NCBI RefSeq assembly: GCF_030019515.1
Contig: NZ_JASEEQ010000005.1
Location: 149,810 to 213,809 of the forward strand
DNA from: Nocardioides sp.
GTDB lineage: Bacteria > Actinomycetota > Actinomycetes > Propionibacteriales > Nocardioidaceae
Direction of reading: 5' to 3'
Length of the DNA stretch: 64,000 nucleotides
How positions within the stretch are numbered: the first letter of the stretch is position 1; each line of letters opens with the position of its first letter. The translations under genes and the position numbers were made by a program. Of this stretch, positions 27,501-36,778 are shown piece after piece. The notes under the pieces are model-generated. The model saw nothing but the letters and a program-made list of their open reading frames with translations, searched no databases and was not told the origin of the DNA.

Positions 27501-27731
27501 GCGGGCCACGTGGTGGTCCTGCGCGAGGACGGGACCCGGTTCGCGCACCGGCACGCTGAGATGCTCGACGACCGGGGTCGGCCGGTGCCGGCGCTGCCCG
27601 GGACCGAGTTCGGGCCCGAGCTGGACATGCACGCCCGGTTCGAGGTCGGGGGGGCCTACCGGCTGTGGGCGCAGTTCCGGCTCGGAGACGGGACCGTGGT
27701 CACGGCGCCGTTCGTGGTGCACGCCGGCTGA
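24516..27731 (+). CDS. copA: Copper-exporting P1B-type ATPase with C-terminal extracellular extension
   Basis: A 1071-residue protein. Residues 1-85 hold an HMA domain with Cys28 and Cys31. The ATPase core follows: TGES in the actuator domain, Cys409-Pro-Cys411 in the membrane metal site, the phosphorylated Asp453 (DKTGT), SEHPVGEA (HP motif) and GDGVND at 641-646. A usual CopA would end near residue 750. Here an extra membrane helix (about 763-786) leads to about 285 more residues with two similar modules containing FAHLHPE and FAHRHAE, which should lie outside the cell and could bind copper. It exports Cu(I). It is coupled to copZ. Confidence 0.93.
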   Translation: MTTTPTTPTSQHPLLTTESTLDIEGMTCASCVGRVQKALSRVDGVVEASVNLATETAAVTYDPAVVEPASLTAAVEKAGYAGTLRAAPQPEADRPAAPDPVAELDARRDVEITRLGRKWRVALAVGLGLMGLMYVPLDIDTMDWLMPLLLVVATGTLFWAGREIYQRAWANAKHGSSSMDTLVALGTGVAYGYSAFVTLWPGPAERWGLPLHLYYETALIVMALILMGRWLELKAKKRTAASIKALVGLAPTTARVLRDGAEVDVPIAEVRVGDHVRVRPGEKLPVDGVVAEGRSAVDESMLTGESVPVEKTAGDAVIGATVNTTGTLVVRTTAVGADSTLAQIVRLVEEAQASAPPMQRLADRVSAWFVPAVLVVALATFLGWLLFGPETDRLVLAIGTTVAVLIIACPCALGLATPTAVMVGTGKAAEMGILVGDGAALETARKLTAVVLDKTGTITRGRPDLAEVATTDGWDADELLALVAAAEVGSEHPVGEAIVRGAQERGLTLPTVTHFDSVPGHGVVAEIDGRAVLVGNTAHLAEHGIDTSPLGGTGVYAAVDGALAGSVTVADTVKDSSASAVAALEGLGLEVWMVTGDNAATARAVAEQVGIKHVMADVRPADKARRVAELQAAGQVVAMVGDGVNDAPALAQADLGIAIGTGTDVAIAASDITLVGGDLHGIVSAIDLSRRTVTTIKQGLVWAFAYNVLLVPVAAGALYWWDGLLLDPVLAGAAMAMSSVSVVTNALRLRKPGHGQSLRGRVVDAGYLVGIAALALALGVGFTWLSRTDQAERGMNGLLTWQAGMGMPMRPQMSVLEEADVPPTSAHHAGLEIGYDLPADVRPGVPTTLTVTVRDADTGDPVGDLVRTHQVWMHLIVTRADLGTFAHLHPEPTGEEGVFTVDATFPTAGTYALHTELRQEGQLADVLDRHEVTVAGGPPPAEPVPTEDVREVTVDGVRITLTGDAHVDAPSEFTLTFADAGSGAPVEDLEPYLGAAGHVVVLREDGTRFAHRHAEMLDDRGRPVPALPGTEFGPELDMHARFEVGGAYRLWAQFRLGDGTVVTAPFVVHAG

Positions 27732-27747
27732 GCTGAGCGGGCGTGCG

Positions 27748-28338
27748 TCAGCCGCAGTTGTCGCAGACGCCGGTCGGCGGGATCGCCATGAAGCAGTGCG
27801 GGCACACGGTCGGCTGGGCCTCGGTGCGGGCCCGCTTGCGGTCGCGGACGATGCGCTGGTCGAGCCGGGGGGAGAGCGCGGGGTGGCCGCCGCTGGCGGG
27901 CATCGGTGCGCCCGCCCAGCGGTAGCAGTCCATGCGGGCCGCGGCCGCGTGCTTCTCGCGCGCCAGCTCGTCGTCGATCGGGGCCGCGCCGGTGAGCCGG
28001 AGCACCTCGTCGTAGTCCTCGCCCACGGCCCCGGTCTGCCGGTGCACGACCAGCGCGGTCAGCGGCGGCTCGTGCTCGAGGACGTTGACCGCAGCGACCT
28101 GTGCGAGCACCCGGCTGAGCCAGTAGTGCGGGTTCTTGCTCGAGTGGATGCCGCTGGCCTGCTGGACCTGCGCCGCGAGGTCGGTGCGGTCGATCAGGCG
28201 GTGGTACGTGCCGGCGACCGTGCCCAGGATCCGGCGTGCCTCGTCGGCCCACGCGTCCTCGGCCTCGCCCGGCGGGACCGGGTCGGGCTCGACCTCGCTG
28301 TCCGTCGGTCGCCAATGGGTGCTTCGCTCGACAGTCAT
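27748..28338 (-). CDS. Conserved unknown with C-terminal zinc ribbon
   Basis: A 196-residue soluble protein. The last 25 residues hold two Cys pairs (VCPHCFMAIPPTGVCDNCG), a likely zinc ribbon. The middle is helical (QQASGIHSSKNPHYWLSRVLAQ) and the N-terminus is acidic. No enzyme motif is evident. It is divergent from the next gene, which also carries Cys pairs, with 134 bp between them. Confidence 0.7.
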   Translation of the reverse strand: MTVERSTHWRPTDSEVEPDPVPPGEAEDAWADEARRILGTVAGTYHRLIDRTDLAAQVQQASGIHSSKNPHYWLSRVLAQVAAVNVLEHEPPLTALVVHRQTGAVGEDYDEVLRLTGAAPIDDELAREKHAAAARMDCYRWAGAPMPASGGHPALSPRLDQRIVRDRKRARTEAQPTVCPHCFMAIPPTGVCDNCG

Positions 28339-28472
28339 GCGGCTCCCGTCCCGGACCGTGGCGCGTCGTCCGTGGTGGTACGACGTCGCCTGCCGTGTCC
28401 TGTCTCGAGAGTAGTTCGCCCGGCGCCGTCCAGCGATTCCTCGTCGTCGGGTCGTGCCTTAGGCTGGAGCCG

Positions 28473-28919
28473 ATGAGCGCCGAGGACTACTGCGACCTGT
28501 GTGACCTTCCGAAGTCCCAATGCATCCACGGGAACCCGCCGCCTCCGCCGCCGCCGACGGTGCGCAAGGCGCCGGCCGCCCGGCCGGTCGCACGCCGGAC
28601 CACGGCATCCTCCGCATCCCCGAGGTCCTCGGCCGCCGCGGCCGCGCCGGCCCGGGCGGTCCGGCACCGCTGGACCCCGCCGGACGTCTTCAAGCCGGAG
28701 ATCGTCGCCGTGCTGGACGCCGCCGGCGGCGAGCTGGAGCAGGACGAGGTGTTCCTCGAGCTCGAGGTCCGGATGGAGGAGCGGCTCACCGACGCCGATC
28801 GCGAGAAGACGCCCGAGGGCGAGCTGCGCTGGCGGTACGCCGCGCGGCGGGCCCGGCAGGCGCTGGTCGCCGAGGGCGCGATGACCAAGGGTCGCCCGGG
28901 GATCTGGGCCCTGGGCTGA
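28473..28919 (+). CDS. Cys-motif protein with Mrr-N-like winged helix
   Basis: A 148-residue protein. The N-terminus has CDLCDLPKSQCIHG, a probable zinc site, then a Pro run and an Ala/Ser/Arg linker to about residue 75. The C-terminal 75 residues (from FKPEIVAVLDAAGGELEQ to KGRPGIWALG) resemble the winged-helix N-terminal domain of Mrr-type proteins. DNA binding is a reasonable guess but no nuclease domain is present. The ATG at 28473 starts the Cys motif at once. Confidence 0.7.
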   Translation: MSAEDYCDLCDLPKSQCIHGNPPPPPPPTVRKAPAARPVARRTTASSASPRSSAAAAAPARAVRHRWTPPDVFKPEIVAVLDAAGGELEQDEVFLELEVRMEERLTDADREKTPEGELRWRYAARRARQALVAEGAMTKGRPGIWALG

Positions 28920-28947
28920 TGCAGGCAGCGATGGGGGAGCGGGGCTG

Positions 28948-29349
28948 ATGGTCGGGCCGTTGGAGGAGCGCAACGTCTTCGGGACGCCGCTGGAGCCCTG
29001 CGGCACCGACCCGATCACCGGCTTCTACCGCGACGGCACCTGCAGCTGCGGTCCCCAGGACATCGGCCTGCACGCCGTCTGCACGGTGCTGACCGAGGAG
29101 TTCCTCGACTACCAGCGGCGGATCGGCAACGACCTGTCCACCCCGCGCCCGGAGTACGACTTCCCGGGCCTGCACCCCGGCGACCGGTGGTGCGTCGTGG
29201 CCGCGCGCTGGCTGCAGGCCTACGAGGCCGGTGTCCCCGCTCCGGTCGTGCTCGCGTCCACCAGCGAGCGGGCCCTGGAGATCATTCCGCTGGAGTACCT
29301 CGACGAGCAGGCGGTCGACGTCCCCGACGACCCGGGCGCCCTCCTCTAG
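28948..29349 (+). CDS. DUF2237 family protein
   Basis: A 133-residue protein covering a full DUF2237 domain: RNVFGTPLEPCGTDPITGF, FYRDGTCSCGPQD, GNDLSTPRPEYDFPGL and GDRWCVVAARW. The conserved Cys residues are all there. The function of this family is not established. It lies 28 bp after the previous gene. Confidence 0.9.
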   Translation: MVGPLEERNVFGTPLEPCGTDPITGFYRDGTCSCGPQDIGLHAVCTVLTEEFLDYQRRIGNDLSTPRPEYDFPGLHPGDRWCVVAARWLQAYEAGVPAPVVLASTSERALEIIPLEYLDEQAVDVPDDPGALL

Positions 29350-29381
29350 CGCGGGCTGATCGTGCGGGCCGAGCCGCCGGG

Positions 29382-30014
29382 TCAGGGCACGACCGACATG
29401 CCGGGGGCCAGCGATCGGCGGCCGGTCAGGGCGAGGAGGACGTCGACCCCGTGGCCCAGGCGCAGGGCGGTGGCCGTGGCCAGCGCGAGGGTGTCCGCGA
29501 GCGCCTCGGCCGGTGGGGTGAAGTCGAGGCCGGCGGCCGCCGCGATGTCCAGGGAGTGCACCGTCAGCTCGAACGTCCTGGTGGGCAGGTAGTCGCTGAC
29601 CCGCATCCCGCCCGCGGCCGTCTCGACGACCGGGTCGTCGCCCTCGAGGAGGTCCAGGGCCAGCTCCGCCTCCTCGCGTGCCGCGTCCAGGGCGGCGACC
29701 GGATCCGCCCCGAGCGAGACGCCGGCCTCGATCCCGCGCTGGTGGATCGCGTCGCGCGCGCTGCCGTGCGCGAGCCGGCTGACCAGCGCGAAGTACGCCG
29801 CGGCGTCCGGCGCGTCGACCCGGTCCGCGCGGGTCGTCAGGTAGGTCGCGACCGTGACCAGCGAGCGGCCGGTGTGCCCGACGAGCGCGCGCAGGTCCCA
29901 GGTGCCGAGCCCCGGTTCGGCGTACCGCTCGAGCGGCACCTGCGCGGCCAGGGCGAGGAACGCGGCAGCCGCCTCGGCGTACGTCGTGCGGGCGGTGCTC
30001 AGCGCGGTCGACAT
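29382..30014 (-). CDS. Maleylpyruvate isomerase-like (DinB-fold, mycothiol-dependent type) protein
   Basis: A 210-residue helical-bundle protein of the actinobacterial TIGR03083-type group. It shows TWDLRALVGHTGRSLVTVA (helix 2 with the metal-side His) and RTFELTVHSLDIAAAAG, typical of this fold. Members use metal and often mycothiol; the substrate here is unknown. The ATG at 30014 fits family length. Confidence 0.8.
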   Translation of the reverse strand: MSTALSTARTTYAEAAAAFLALAAQVPLERYAEPGLGTWDLRALVGHTGRSLVTVATYLTTRADRVDAPDAAAYFALVSRLAHGSARDAIHQRGIEAGVSLGADPVAALDAAREEAELALDLLEGDDPVVETAAGGMRVSDYLPTRTFELTVHSLDIAAAAGLDFTPPAEALADTLALATATALRLGHGVDVLLALTGRRSLAPGMSVVP

Positions 30015-30247
30015 CCCACCATCCTCCGCCACCCGGCGGGCGCCCCGCGGGGGTGTCCGGTGGCTGACGGTCGATCGGACGCGCGGTCCCGGGTCCGCGC
30101 GGCGCCCTGGGGCTTCTACGGGCGCGCTGACCCGGTCCCGACCCGCTGCCGGCCTTGCCGGACTCCCCGACCCAGGCCCGGACACGCCGGTCCAGTCCAC
30201 CGCGTGAATCCCCGCGACGGGGTCGGCGGGGGCTTAGCCTCTGCCGC

Positions 30248-30754
30248 ATGACCGAGAGCAACGACCCCACCCCCGTCAGCCCCCAGAGCGCATCGGCGCC
30301 GCCGCCCTTCGGCGAGGCCACCCCCGCTCCTGCGGCGGCACCTGCCGCCCCGGCGTACGCCGGGGCGGCTCACGCGGCGCCGGCCGCCGGACCGATCGGC
30401 GAGGTACGCAGCACCGGGACCTGCATCCTGCTCAGCATCGTGACGCTCGGGATCTACAGCTGGTACTGGTACTACAAGACCCACGACGAGATGAAGCGTC
30501 ACTCCGGCGAGGGCATCGGCGGCGGCATCGCGCTGCTCCTGGCGATCTTCGTCAGCATCGTGATGCCGTTCCTCTCCTCCAACGAGGTCGGCAAGCTCTA
30601 CGAGCGCCGTGGCCAGCAGGCCCCGGTCACCGCGGCCACCGGCCTGTGGTTCCTGCTGCTGGGCTGGCTGTTCCTCGTGGGCGCCATCGTGTGGTTCGTC
30701 AAGACCAACAACGCGCTCAACGAGTACTGGAAGTCGGTCGGCGCCCAGGCCTGA
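30248..30754 (+). CDS. DUF4234 membrane protein
   Basis: A 168-residue protein. The first 50 residues are Pro/Ala-rich and disordered. The DUF4234 domain follows: STGTCILLSIVTLGIYSWYW and YYKTHDEMKRHSGEG, then two more helices and FVKTNNALNEYWKS. Function unknown. A strong hairpin terminator lies 28 bp after its stop. Confidence 0.88.
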   Translation: MTESNDPTPVSPQSASAPPPFGEATPAPAAAPAAPAYAGAAHAAPAAGPIGEVRSTGTCILLSIVTLGIYSWYWYYKTHDEMKRHSGEGIGGGIALLLAIFVSIVMPFLSSNEVGKLYERRGQQAPVTAATGLWFLLLGWLFLVGAIVWFVKTNNALNEYWKSVGAQA

Positions 30755-30781
30755 CCACCACCGCAGCGCACCCTGAACCGC

Positions 30782-30818
30782 ACACCGGGCCGGGCCTCGA
30801 CGAGGCCCGGCCCGGTGT
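30782..30818. terminator. Strong GC-rich terminator hairpin
   Basis: 18-bp perfect complementary arms (30782-30799 and 30801-30818) around the centre, directly after the DUF4234 gene and before the end of the converging 71-residue gene. It can serve both. Confidence 0.88.
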
Positions 30819-30820
30819 CT

Positions 30821-31036
30821 TCATCGGCGGCCTCGGCCGAGCTCGGCGACCAGCCGCTCGACGGCGGGCGTGCTGACCAGGAGCTCGTCGTACGACGAGC
30901 CGGCGAGGCCGATCCGGACCGCCGGCACGCCGCGGCGCAGCGCGACCAGCTGCTTGTGGCCACGCGAGCGCCACGTGCCGCGCAGCCGCGTGAACCGCAC
31001 CGCGAGCCCGTCGGGGGTCAAGGTCGGGTCGGTCAT
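30821..31036 (-). CDS. 71-residue conserved-looking basic protein
   Basis: A short frame starting at an ATG that overlaps the stop of the preceding gene (ATGA). It is basic with a helical N-terminal half (VRFTRLRGTWRSRGHKQ) and a second half with LVSTPAVERLVAELG. No family recognised. Coupling to the upstream papain-like gene suggests a joint role. Confidence 0.62.
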   Translation of the reverse strand: MTDPTLTPDGLAVRFTRLRGTWRSRGHKQLVALRRGVPAVRIGLAGSSYDELLVSTPAVERLVAELGRGRR

Positions 31037-31662
31037 GGCAGTACCTCGATCTCCTCGTTCAGCTCCGCACCGTGCAGCAGCTCCAGGTCGTCACCCGACC
31101 AGAACCGCCCCGGGTCGTAGTAGTTGGTGGGTCGGCGGCCGTCGAGCAGGCCCATCGCCGTGTACGTCGCCGCCACCACCTCGGCGCAGTAGGTCAGCTC
31201 GGCCGGCGCGGGGCGGCGCAGCCGGCCGCGGGCCCACCGGCCGACCAGCGCGGCCGTGGCCGGGAACGGCGTACCGTCCAGGCGGGCCACGATCCGCAGC
31301 ACCGCGTCCTCCATCTCCGGGGTGACCGGTGCGTCGAGCTGGCGCAGCCAGGCGCGCTGCCCGTAGCGGCCGGTCCACTGCTCGACGGCCGCACGCAGGT
31401 CGTGCAGCTGCACCCCGCGGTGGTGGCTGTTGGTCCACACGTCGAGCAGCCCCTTGCCGAGCTCGGCGTGCCACATCAGCGGCGGCAGGTCGTCGAGGAC
31501 GACCGCCATGCCGACGTGGTTGACCGGCGCGTTGGTCAGCACCCGGATAGCGTGGTCGGCGGTCGAGCGGCCGCGGAACAGCCACAGGTCGCCGGTCCGC
31601 GTCAGGTCGACGGCCTGTTCGAGCGAGAGGGTGGAGCCGGTCGGGCCGGTCGGACGAGTCAT
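31033..31662 (-). CDS. Permuted papain-like (YiiX/NlpC-P60-related) amidase candidate
   Basis: A 209-residue soluble protein. It opens with a beta barrel-type segment and the motif NHVGMAVV (candidate catalytic His), continues with WHAELGKGLLDVW, and later has LTYCAEVVAATY (candidate nucleophile Cys). His before Cys is the circularly permuted papain order seen in YiiX-like enzymes. Such enzymes cut amide or ester bonds in lipids, peptides or cell wall. No signal peptide is seen. Confidence 0.72.
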   Translation of the reverse strand: MTRPTGPTGSTLSLEQAVDLTRTGDLWLFRGRSTADHAIRVLTNAPVNHVGMAVVLDDLPPLMWHAELGKGLLDVWTNSHHRGVQLHDLRAAVEQWTGRYGQRAWLRQLDAPVTPEMEDAVLRIVARLDGTPFPATAALVGRWARGRLRRPAPAELTYCAEVVAATYTAMGLLDGRRPTNYYDPGRFWSGDDLELLHGAELNEEIEVLP

Positions 31663-31677
31663 CGAGAGGAGTCCCCC

Positions 31678-31881
31678 GTGAAGCTGTGGAAGTGGCTCGG
31701 GCTGGCGGGGCTGGCCGGGGTGGCTGCCACCGGTGCCATCATCGCGCGCGACCAGCGCCAGCGCGCGCAGCTGACCCCCGAGCAGGTCCGCGACCGGCTC
31801 CGGGACCGGCTCGAACGAGGTGCCGGGCCGGGGCTCAGTCAGGACGGGCGCACGCCTGGACCAGGTGCACCACCCCGGTGA
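31678..31881 (+). CDS. 67-residue single-helix membrane protein
   Basis: Starts at GTG with AGAGGAG upstream. One membrane helix at about 6-25 (WLGLAGLAGVAATGAIIA), then a basic amphipathic stretch (LTPEQVRDRLRDRLERG) and a Gly/Pro tail. Its last 47 bases overlap the end of the convergent gene. No family recognised. Confidence 0.6.
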   Translation: MKLWKWLGLAGLAGVAATGAIIARDQRQRAQLTPEQVRDRLRDRLERGAGPGLSQDGRTPGPGAPPR

Positions 31882-32287
31882 CCACGCCGATCGCCGACCC
31901 GACGATGCCGAGTCCGACCAGGACGTGGGCGACCAGCCCCCATCCCGACCAGTCGTCGGCCGTGTCGAACGGGTAGACCTGCCACAGGCGCGAGGTCACC
32001 ACGACGCCGAAGCCGGAGGTGAGGATCTCTCCGGTCGCCCGGAGCCACCGCGGGTCCCACACCGTGTAGAGCGCGAAGACCGCCAGGTGCACGACGATCG
32101 AGGCGTTCACCAGGCCGAGCACCCGGTCGGTGTCCGCGGTGAGGAACGGCAGCACGTCCCAGCCGGGCCACCCGTTGATCGCGATGAGGCTGATCGCGTC
32201 GAAGACGACGGTGCCGACGTACCCGGACCGGCGGGCGGCCGCCCGGGGCGGACGTCGGTGGCTGGCGACGCGGGTGGGTGTGCTCAT
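31835..32287 (-). CDS. Four-helix membrane protein, unknown
   Basis: A 150-residue protein with a basic N-terminus (RRPPRAAARRSG) and four hydrophobic segments at roughly 25-45, 60-80, 90-105 and 118-142. Trp and Asp lie between helices (YPFDTADDWSGWG). The chosen ATG at 32287 has a weak ribosome binding site. The frame is open further upstream and encodes EEPDEEPSEEPARNPARN from a tandem repeat, so a longer start cannot be excluded. Confidence 0.68.
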   Translation of the reverse strand: MSTPTRVASHRRPPRAAARRSGYVGTVVFDAISLIAINGWPGWDVLPFLTADTDRVLGLVNASIVVHLAVFALYTVWDPRWLRATGEILTSGFGVVVTSRLWQVYPFDTADDWSGWGLVAHVLVGLGIVGSAIGVVTGVVHLVQACARPD

Positions 32288-32354
32288 GCCACCAGGCTCG
32301 GGCGCCGGGCCCTCGTTCCCCAGGGTCGCGGGTCCGCCGGCGGCACGGACCTTG

Positions 32355-32413
32355 TTCCTCGCCGGGTTCCTCGCCGGTTCCTCGCTGGGTTCCTCGTCGG
32401 GTTCCTCGCCGCC
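32355..32413. repeat. Tandem 12-bp repeat (TTCCTCGCCGGG type), five units
   Basis: TTCCTCG recurs at 32355, 32367, 32378, 32390 and 32402 with 11-12 bp spacing. On the minus strand each unit reads CGAGGAAC, so the array presents five GGAAC boxes, the usual -35 element of ECF promoters. It sits between two divergent genes. Confidence 0.75.
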
Positions 32414-32473
32414 GCTGACCGGGGCCGACCCCGGGTGCATGGGTCCCGGGCGCGTGGGCACCGGGGGTAGGTC

Positions 32474-33883
32474 GTGACCTCCGCACCTCGACCGCGGGCA
32501 CTCGCCCTCCTCCTCCTCTGCGTGCTGCTCAGCGCGCCGGCCGGCTGCGCCCGCGCGGAGACGCCGGAGGCCGGTTCGCCGGCGCGGCGGGCCGCGGCGC
32601 CGTCGTTCGTCGTCTCCTCGCCGACCGACGGCGACCGGCGCCTCCAGAGCATCTCGGCCGCCCCGGCCGACGCCGCCGCGACCGCCGAGGTGGTGCTGCA
32701 CCCGGACCAGGTCCGGCAGGCCTGGTGGGGGACCGGGGCGGCGCTCACCGACGCGTCGGTCCGGCTGCTCGCGGATCGTCCCGGCGTCGTCCGGACGCTG
32801 TTCGATCCCGCAGCCCGCAAGGGCGCCCGGCTGACGATGCTGCGGCTCCCGCTGTCGGCCACCGACTTCTCCCCACGGCTCTGGACCTGGCGACTGCGCG
32901 ACGGCGCGGTCCGTCCGGCCCGCGAGGCGCGGGCCGCGGTCGACCTCGTGCGGTCGCGGGTGCAGCCGCTGGTGCCGCGGCTGCGTGTGGTCGGCGCGCC
33001 GTGGACGGCGCCGCGGGCCATGAAGACCGGCGGCACGCTGCGTGGCGGGGCGCTCGCGGCGGACTCGCTGGTCGAGTACGGCGACCTGCTGGTCGGCCAG
33101 GCCCGGTGGCTGCGCCGGCACGGCGTGCCGCTGTGGGCCACCTCGCTCGGCAACGAGCCCGGCCACAGCTCGGACTACCCGACGATGACGATGACCGACG
33201 CGCAGCTGGCCGAGCTGGGGACCGCCGTCGGACCGCGGCTCGACCGGCTCGGCACCCGACTGTGGGCGGTCGACCACAACTGGTCCGACCGGGACCGGGT
33301 CGACGCGGTCCTCGCCGGGTCGGCCGGCTTCGACGGTGCGGCCTTCCACTGCTACGCCGGCCAGCCGGCGCAGATGGCCGGCCTCGCCGTACCCCGGATG
33401 GTCACGGAGTGCACCGGCACCACCGACGGTGCGGCGGGCACCTTCGCCTGGGACGCGAAGAACCTGGTCGCCGACTCGGTCGCCGCCGGCTCGTCGGGCC
33501 TGATGATGTGGAACCTCGCGCTGGACCCCGACCACGGGCCGACCGACGAGGGCTCGCTGTGGGGCTGCAAGCAGTGTCGCGGGGTCGTCACGGTGACCCC
33601 CTTCGGGATCGCCCGGGAGCCCGAGTTCTTCACCCTGGCCCACCTCGCGCGCGCCGCCGTCCCCGGCGCCCGGGTGATCGGCTCGACCGCCCCGGAGTGG
33701 CTCAGCGTCGCGGCGTTCCGCAACCCCGACGGCAGCTACGGCGTCTTCGGCCACAACCGCTCCAGCACCGACCAGACCGTCCGGCTCTCCCTCGGCCCCG
33801 GCCCCGGCCCCGGCGCCGACGGGCGGTCCTACGTGCTGCACCCCGGGGACCTGTTCAGCTATCGCGGCCCGCTGCCGGGTTGA
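32474..33883 (+). CDS. Glycoside hydrolase family 30 lipoprotein (glucosylceramidase-like)
   Basis: A 469-residue protein with a lipoprotein signal (hydrophobic 10-20, lipobox APAGC with Cys near residue 25). The GH30 barrel is shown by WWGTGAALTDASV, APWTAPRAMKTGG, the acid/base Glu in LGNEPGHSSDYP, and the nucleophile Glu in VTECTGT. GH30 enzymes cleave beta-glucosides, glucosylceramide, or beta-1,6-glucans. A C-terminal beta domain ends LFSYRGP. GTG start. Anchored outside the cell. Confidence 0.88.
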   Translation: MTSAPRPRALALLLLCVLLSAPAGCARAETPEAGSPARRAAAPSFVVSSPTDGDRRLQSISAAPADAAATAEVVLHPDQVRQAWWGTGAALTDASVRLLADRPGVVRTLFDPAARKGARLTMLRLPLSATDFSPRLWTWRLRDGAVRPAREARAAVDLVRSRVQPLVPRLRVVGAPWTAPRAMKTGGTLRGGALAADSLVEYGDLLVGQARWLRRHGVPLWATSLGNEPGHSSDYPTMTMTDAQLAELGTAVGPRLDRLGTRLWAVDHNWSDRDRVDAVLAGSAGFDGAAFHCYAGQPAQMAGLAVPRMVTECTGTTDGAAGTFAWDAKNLVADSVAAGSSGLMMWNLALDPDHGPTDEGSLWGCKQCRGVVTVTPFGIAREPEFFTLAHLARAAVPGARVIGSTAPEWLSVAAFRNPDGSYGVFGHNRSSTDQTVRLSLGPGPGPGADGRSYVLHPGDLFSYRGPLPG

Positions 33884-33938
33884 GCCCCGCCCGGCCGGCC
33901 GCCGACACCGGGCATCGTCCGCCTGTGGATGGCTGGGG

Positions 33939-34193
33939 TCAGCGGCCCGTCACCAGCGGGACGATGACCTCGACGCTCCCGTCGTGCTTGAGGGTGCGCA
34001 GCCCGAACGGCTCCGCGCCGTCCGGCAGCCGCAGGCTGCGCGAGAAGGTGCCACGCGCCGAGACGCCACGGAGCACCAGGTAGCGACCCGCCACCGAGAC
34101 CTCGACCTCCGGCAGCTCGACGCGCACGACGTACGCCCCGTCCCGCTGGAACTGCTCGACCACCACGAAGCGGTCGTGGACCAGGCTGGCCAT
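33939..34193 (-). CDS. Hsp20/alpha-crystallin-like small protein
   Basis: An 84-residue beta-sandwich protein with the core of an Hsp20 domain: YVVRVELPEVEVSVAGRYLVL, then RGTFSRSLRLPDGAEP and HDGSVEVIVP. The usual N-terminal arm and C-terminal IxI motif are missing, so it is shorter than typical Hsp20 (140 residues or more). Probable holdase-type chaperone. Confidence 0.8.
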   Translation of the reverse strand: MASLVHDRFVVVEQFQRDGAYVVRVELPEVEVSVAGRYLVLRGVSARGTFSRSLRLPDGAEPFGLRTLKHDGSVEVIVPLVTGR

Positions 34194-34317
34194 GTCCGCC
34201 CTCCCTTCCCCGAGCTCTCCCGACCGCTCCCGCCCGCGCGGGGAGCCGTCACCTCGACGCTCGCGCGGACGGGGAGCAGTGGCCAGGGCCGCTGGGCCGC
34301 AGGTCAGAGGCAGAAGG

Positions 34318-35454
34318 TCACGGCAGCGGGTCGACCTCGTCGTACCCGCGCACGCCGGCGGCGAGCAGGCCCAGGTGGTGGTTGCCGTCGCCGAGCAGGT
34401 GGTCGAGCGCGGTGAGCCGGCTGGTGTAGCTGCCGACGCTGTACTCCGCGGTCATGCCGATCCCGCCGTGCAGCTGGATCGCCTCCTGCCCGAGGTGCCG
34501 CCCCGCCCGGCTCACCTGGAGCGCCGCGCGCGACGCCGCCACCGACGTCTCCTCGCCCGACCCGCCGTCGAGCACCATCGTCGCCCACAGCGCCATGCTG
34601 CGCGCCAGCTCGAGGGAGACGTACATGTCGGCCGCGCGGAACGTGAGCGCCTGGAAGGTGTTGAGGGTGACCCCGAACTGCTTGCGGCTCTTGAGGTACG
34701 CCGAGGTCAGGTCGAGGGCGACCTCCATCAGCCCCACCGCCTCGTTGCACGCGGCGACGCGGGCGGCGTCGAGCACCCGGGCGATGATGCCCGTGCGGTC
34801 CTCGGCGCTCCCCAGCGGCGTCGCCGGCGTGGCGTCGAAGGCCACGCGTGCGGCGCGCCCGCCGTCGTAGGTCGGATAGCCGTCGCGTACGGCGTCCGCC
34901 CCGCTGACCACGAACAGCCCGGTCCCACCGTCGGGCAGTGCGGCGCTCACGACGAGCACGTCCGCGCGCGCGCCGTGCGGCACCGGCTCCTTCACGCCGC
35001 TGAGCGTCCAGCCGTCGCCGGCCGCCTCCGCACGGACCTCCGTGGCGGCGGGGTCCCAGCGTGAGCCCGGCTCGGCGTGGGCGAAGGCGAGCACCAGCTC
35101 GCCCGCGGACAGGCCGCCGAGCAGCTCGGTGCGCTGCTCGGCCGATCCGGCCTCGGCGACCAGGCCCCCGGCCAGCACCACCGAGGTGAGGAACGGCTCG
35201 GGGGCGAGCACCCGGCCCAGCTCCTGGGCGACGATGCCGACCTCGACGGCGCCGGCGCCCATCCCGCCGTACTCCTCGGCGAACGGGAGCCCGAGGACGC
35301 CCATCTCGGCCAGCTGGCCCCACACGGCCTCGCTGAAGCCGGGGTCCTCGGCCACCGTCCGGCGGCGGTTCTCGAAGTCGGCGTACGTCCGGCCGACCAG
35401 GCCGCGCACGGCCTCGCGCAGGGCCTGCTGCTCGTCGTCGTAGGTGAAGTCCAT
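34318..35454 (-). CDS. Acyl-CoA dehydrogenase (FadE type), second of a pair
   Basis: A 378-residue flavoprotein. It shows the acyl-CoA dehydrogenase fold: N-terminal helices (FTYDDEQQALREAVRGLV), the YGGMGAGAVEVGIVAQELGR segment, a central beta domain, and the C-terminal QLHGGIGMTAEYSVG with SRL following. It oxidises acyl-CoA to the trans-2-enoyl-CoA. It lies 25 bp after another FadE gene; adjacent pairs like this often form alpha2beta2 enzymes for bulky (sterol side-chain type) acyl-CoAs. Confidence 0.9.
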   Translation of the reverse strand: MDFTYDDEQQALREAVRGLVGRTYADFENRRRTVAEDPGFSEAVWGQLAEMGVLGLPFAEEYGGMGAGAVEVGIVAQELGRVLAPEPFLTSVVLAGGLVAEAGSAEQRTELLGGLSAGELVLAFAHAEPGSRWDPAATEVRAEAAGDGWTLSGVKEPVPHGARADVLVVSAALPDGGTGLFVVSGADAVRDGYPTYDGGRAARVAFDATPATPLGSAEDRTGIIARVLDAARVAACNEAVGLMEVALDLTSAYLKSRKQFGVTLNTFQALTFRAADMYVSLELARSMALWATMVLDGGSGEETSVAASRAALQVSRAGRHLGQEAIQLHGGIGMTAEYSVGSYTSRLTALDHLLGDGNHHLGLLAAGVRGYDEVDPLP

Positions 35455-35479
35455 GGCGGTTCCTCCTCCGGGAGAGGGC

Positions 35480-36631
<1,152 letters not shown>

Positions 36632-36778
36632 CCGTACCTCCGTGGGTGGGGCTCTCGATCGAGCCTGGTCGAGCGTGGTGGGGCAGACGCTACCGGCTGG
36701 TACGCGCCGAGCCACCGGGGCCGGCCCGTGCGGTGCGGCGCCACCGCCGCGGCGGCGGCGCTTCCTAGAGTGGGGGGC

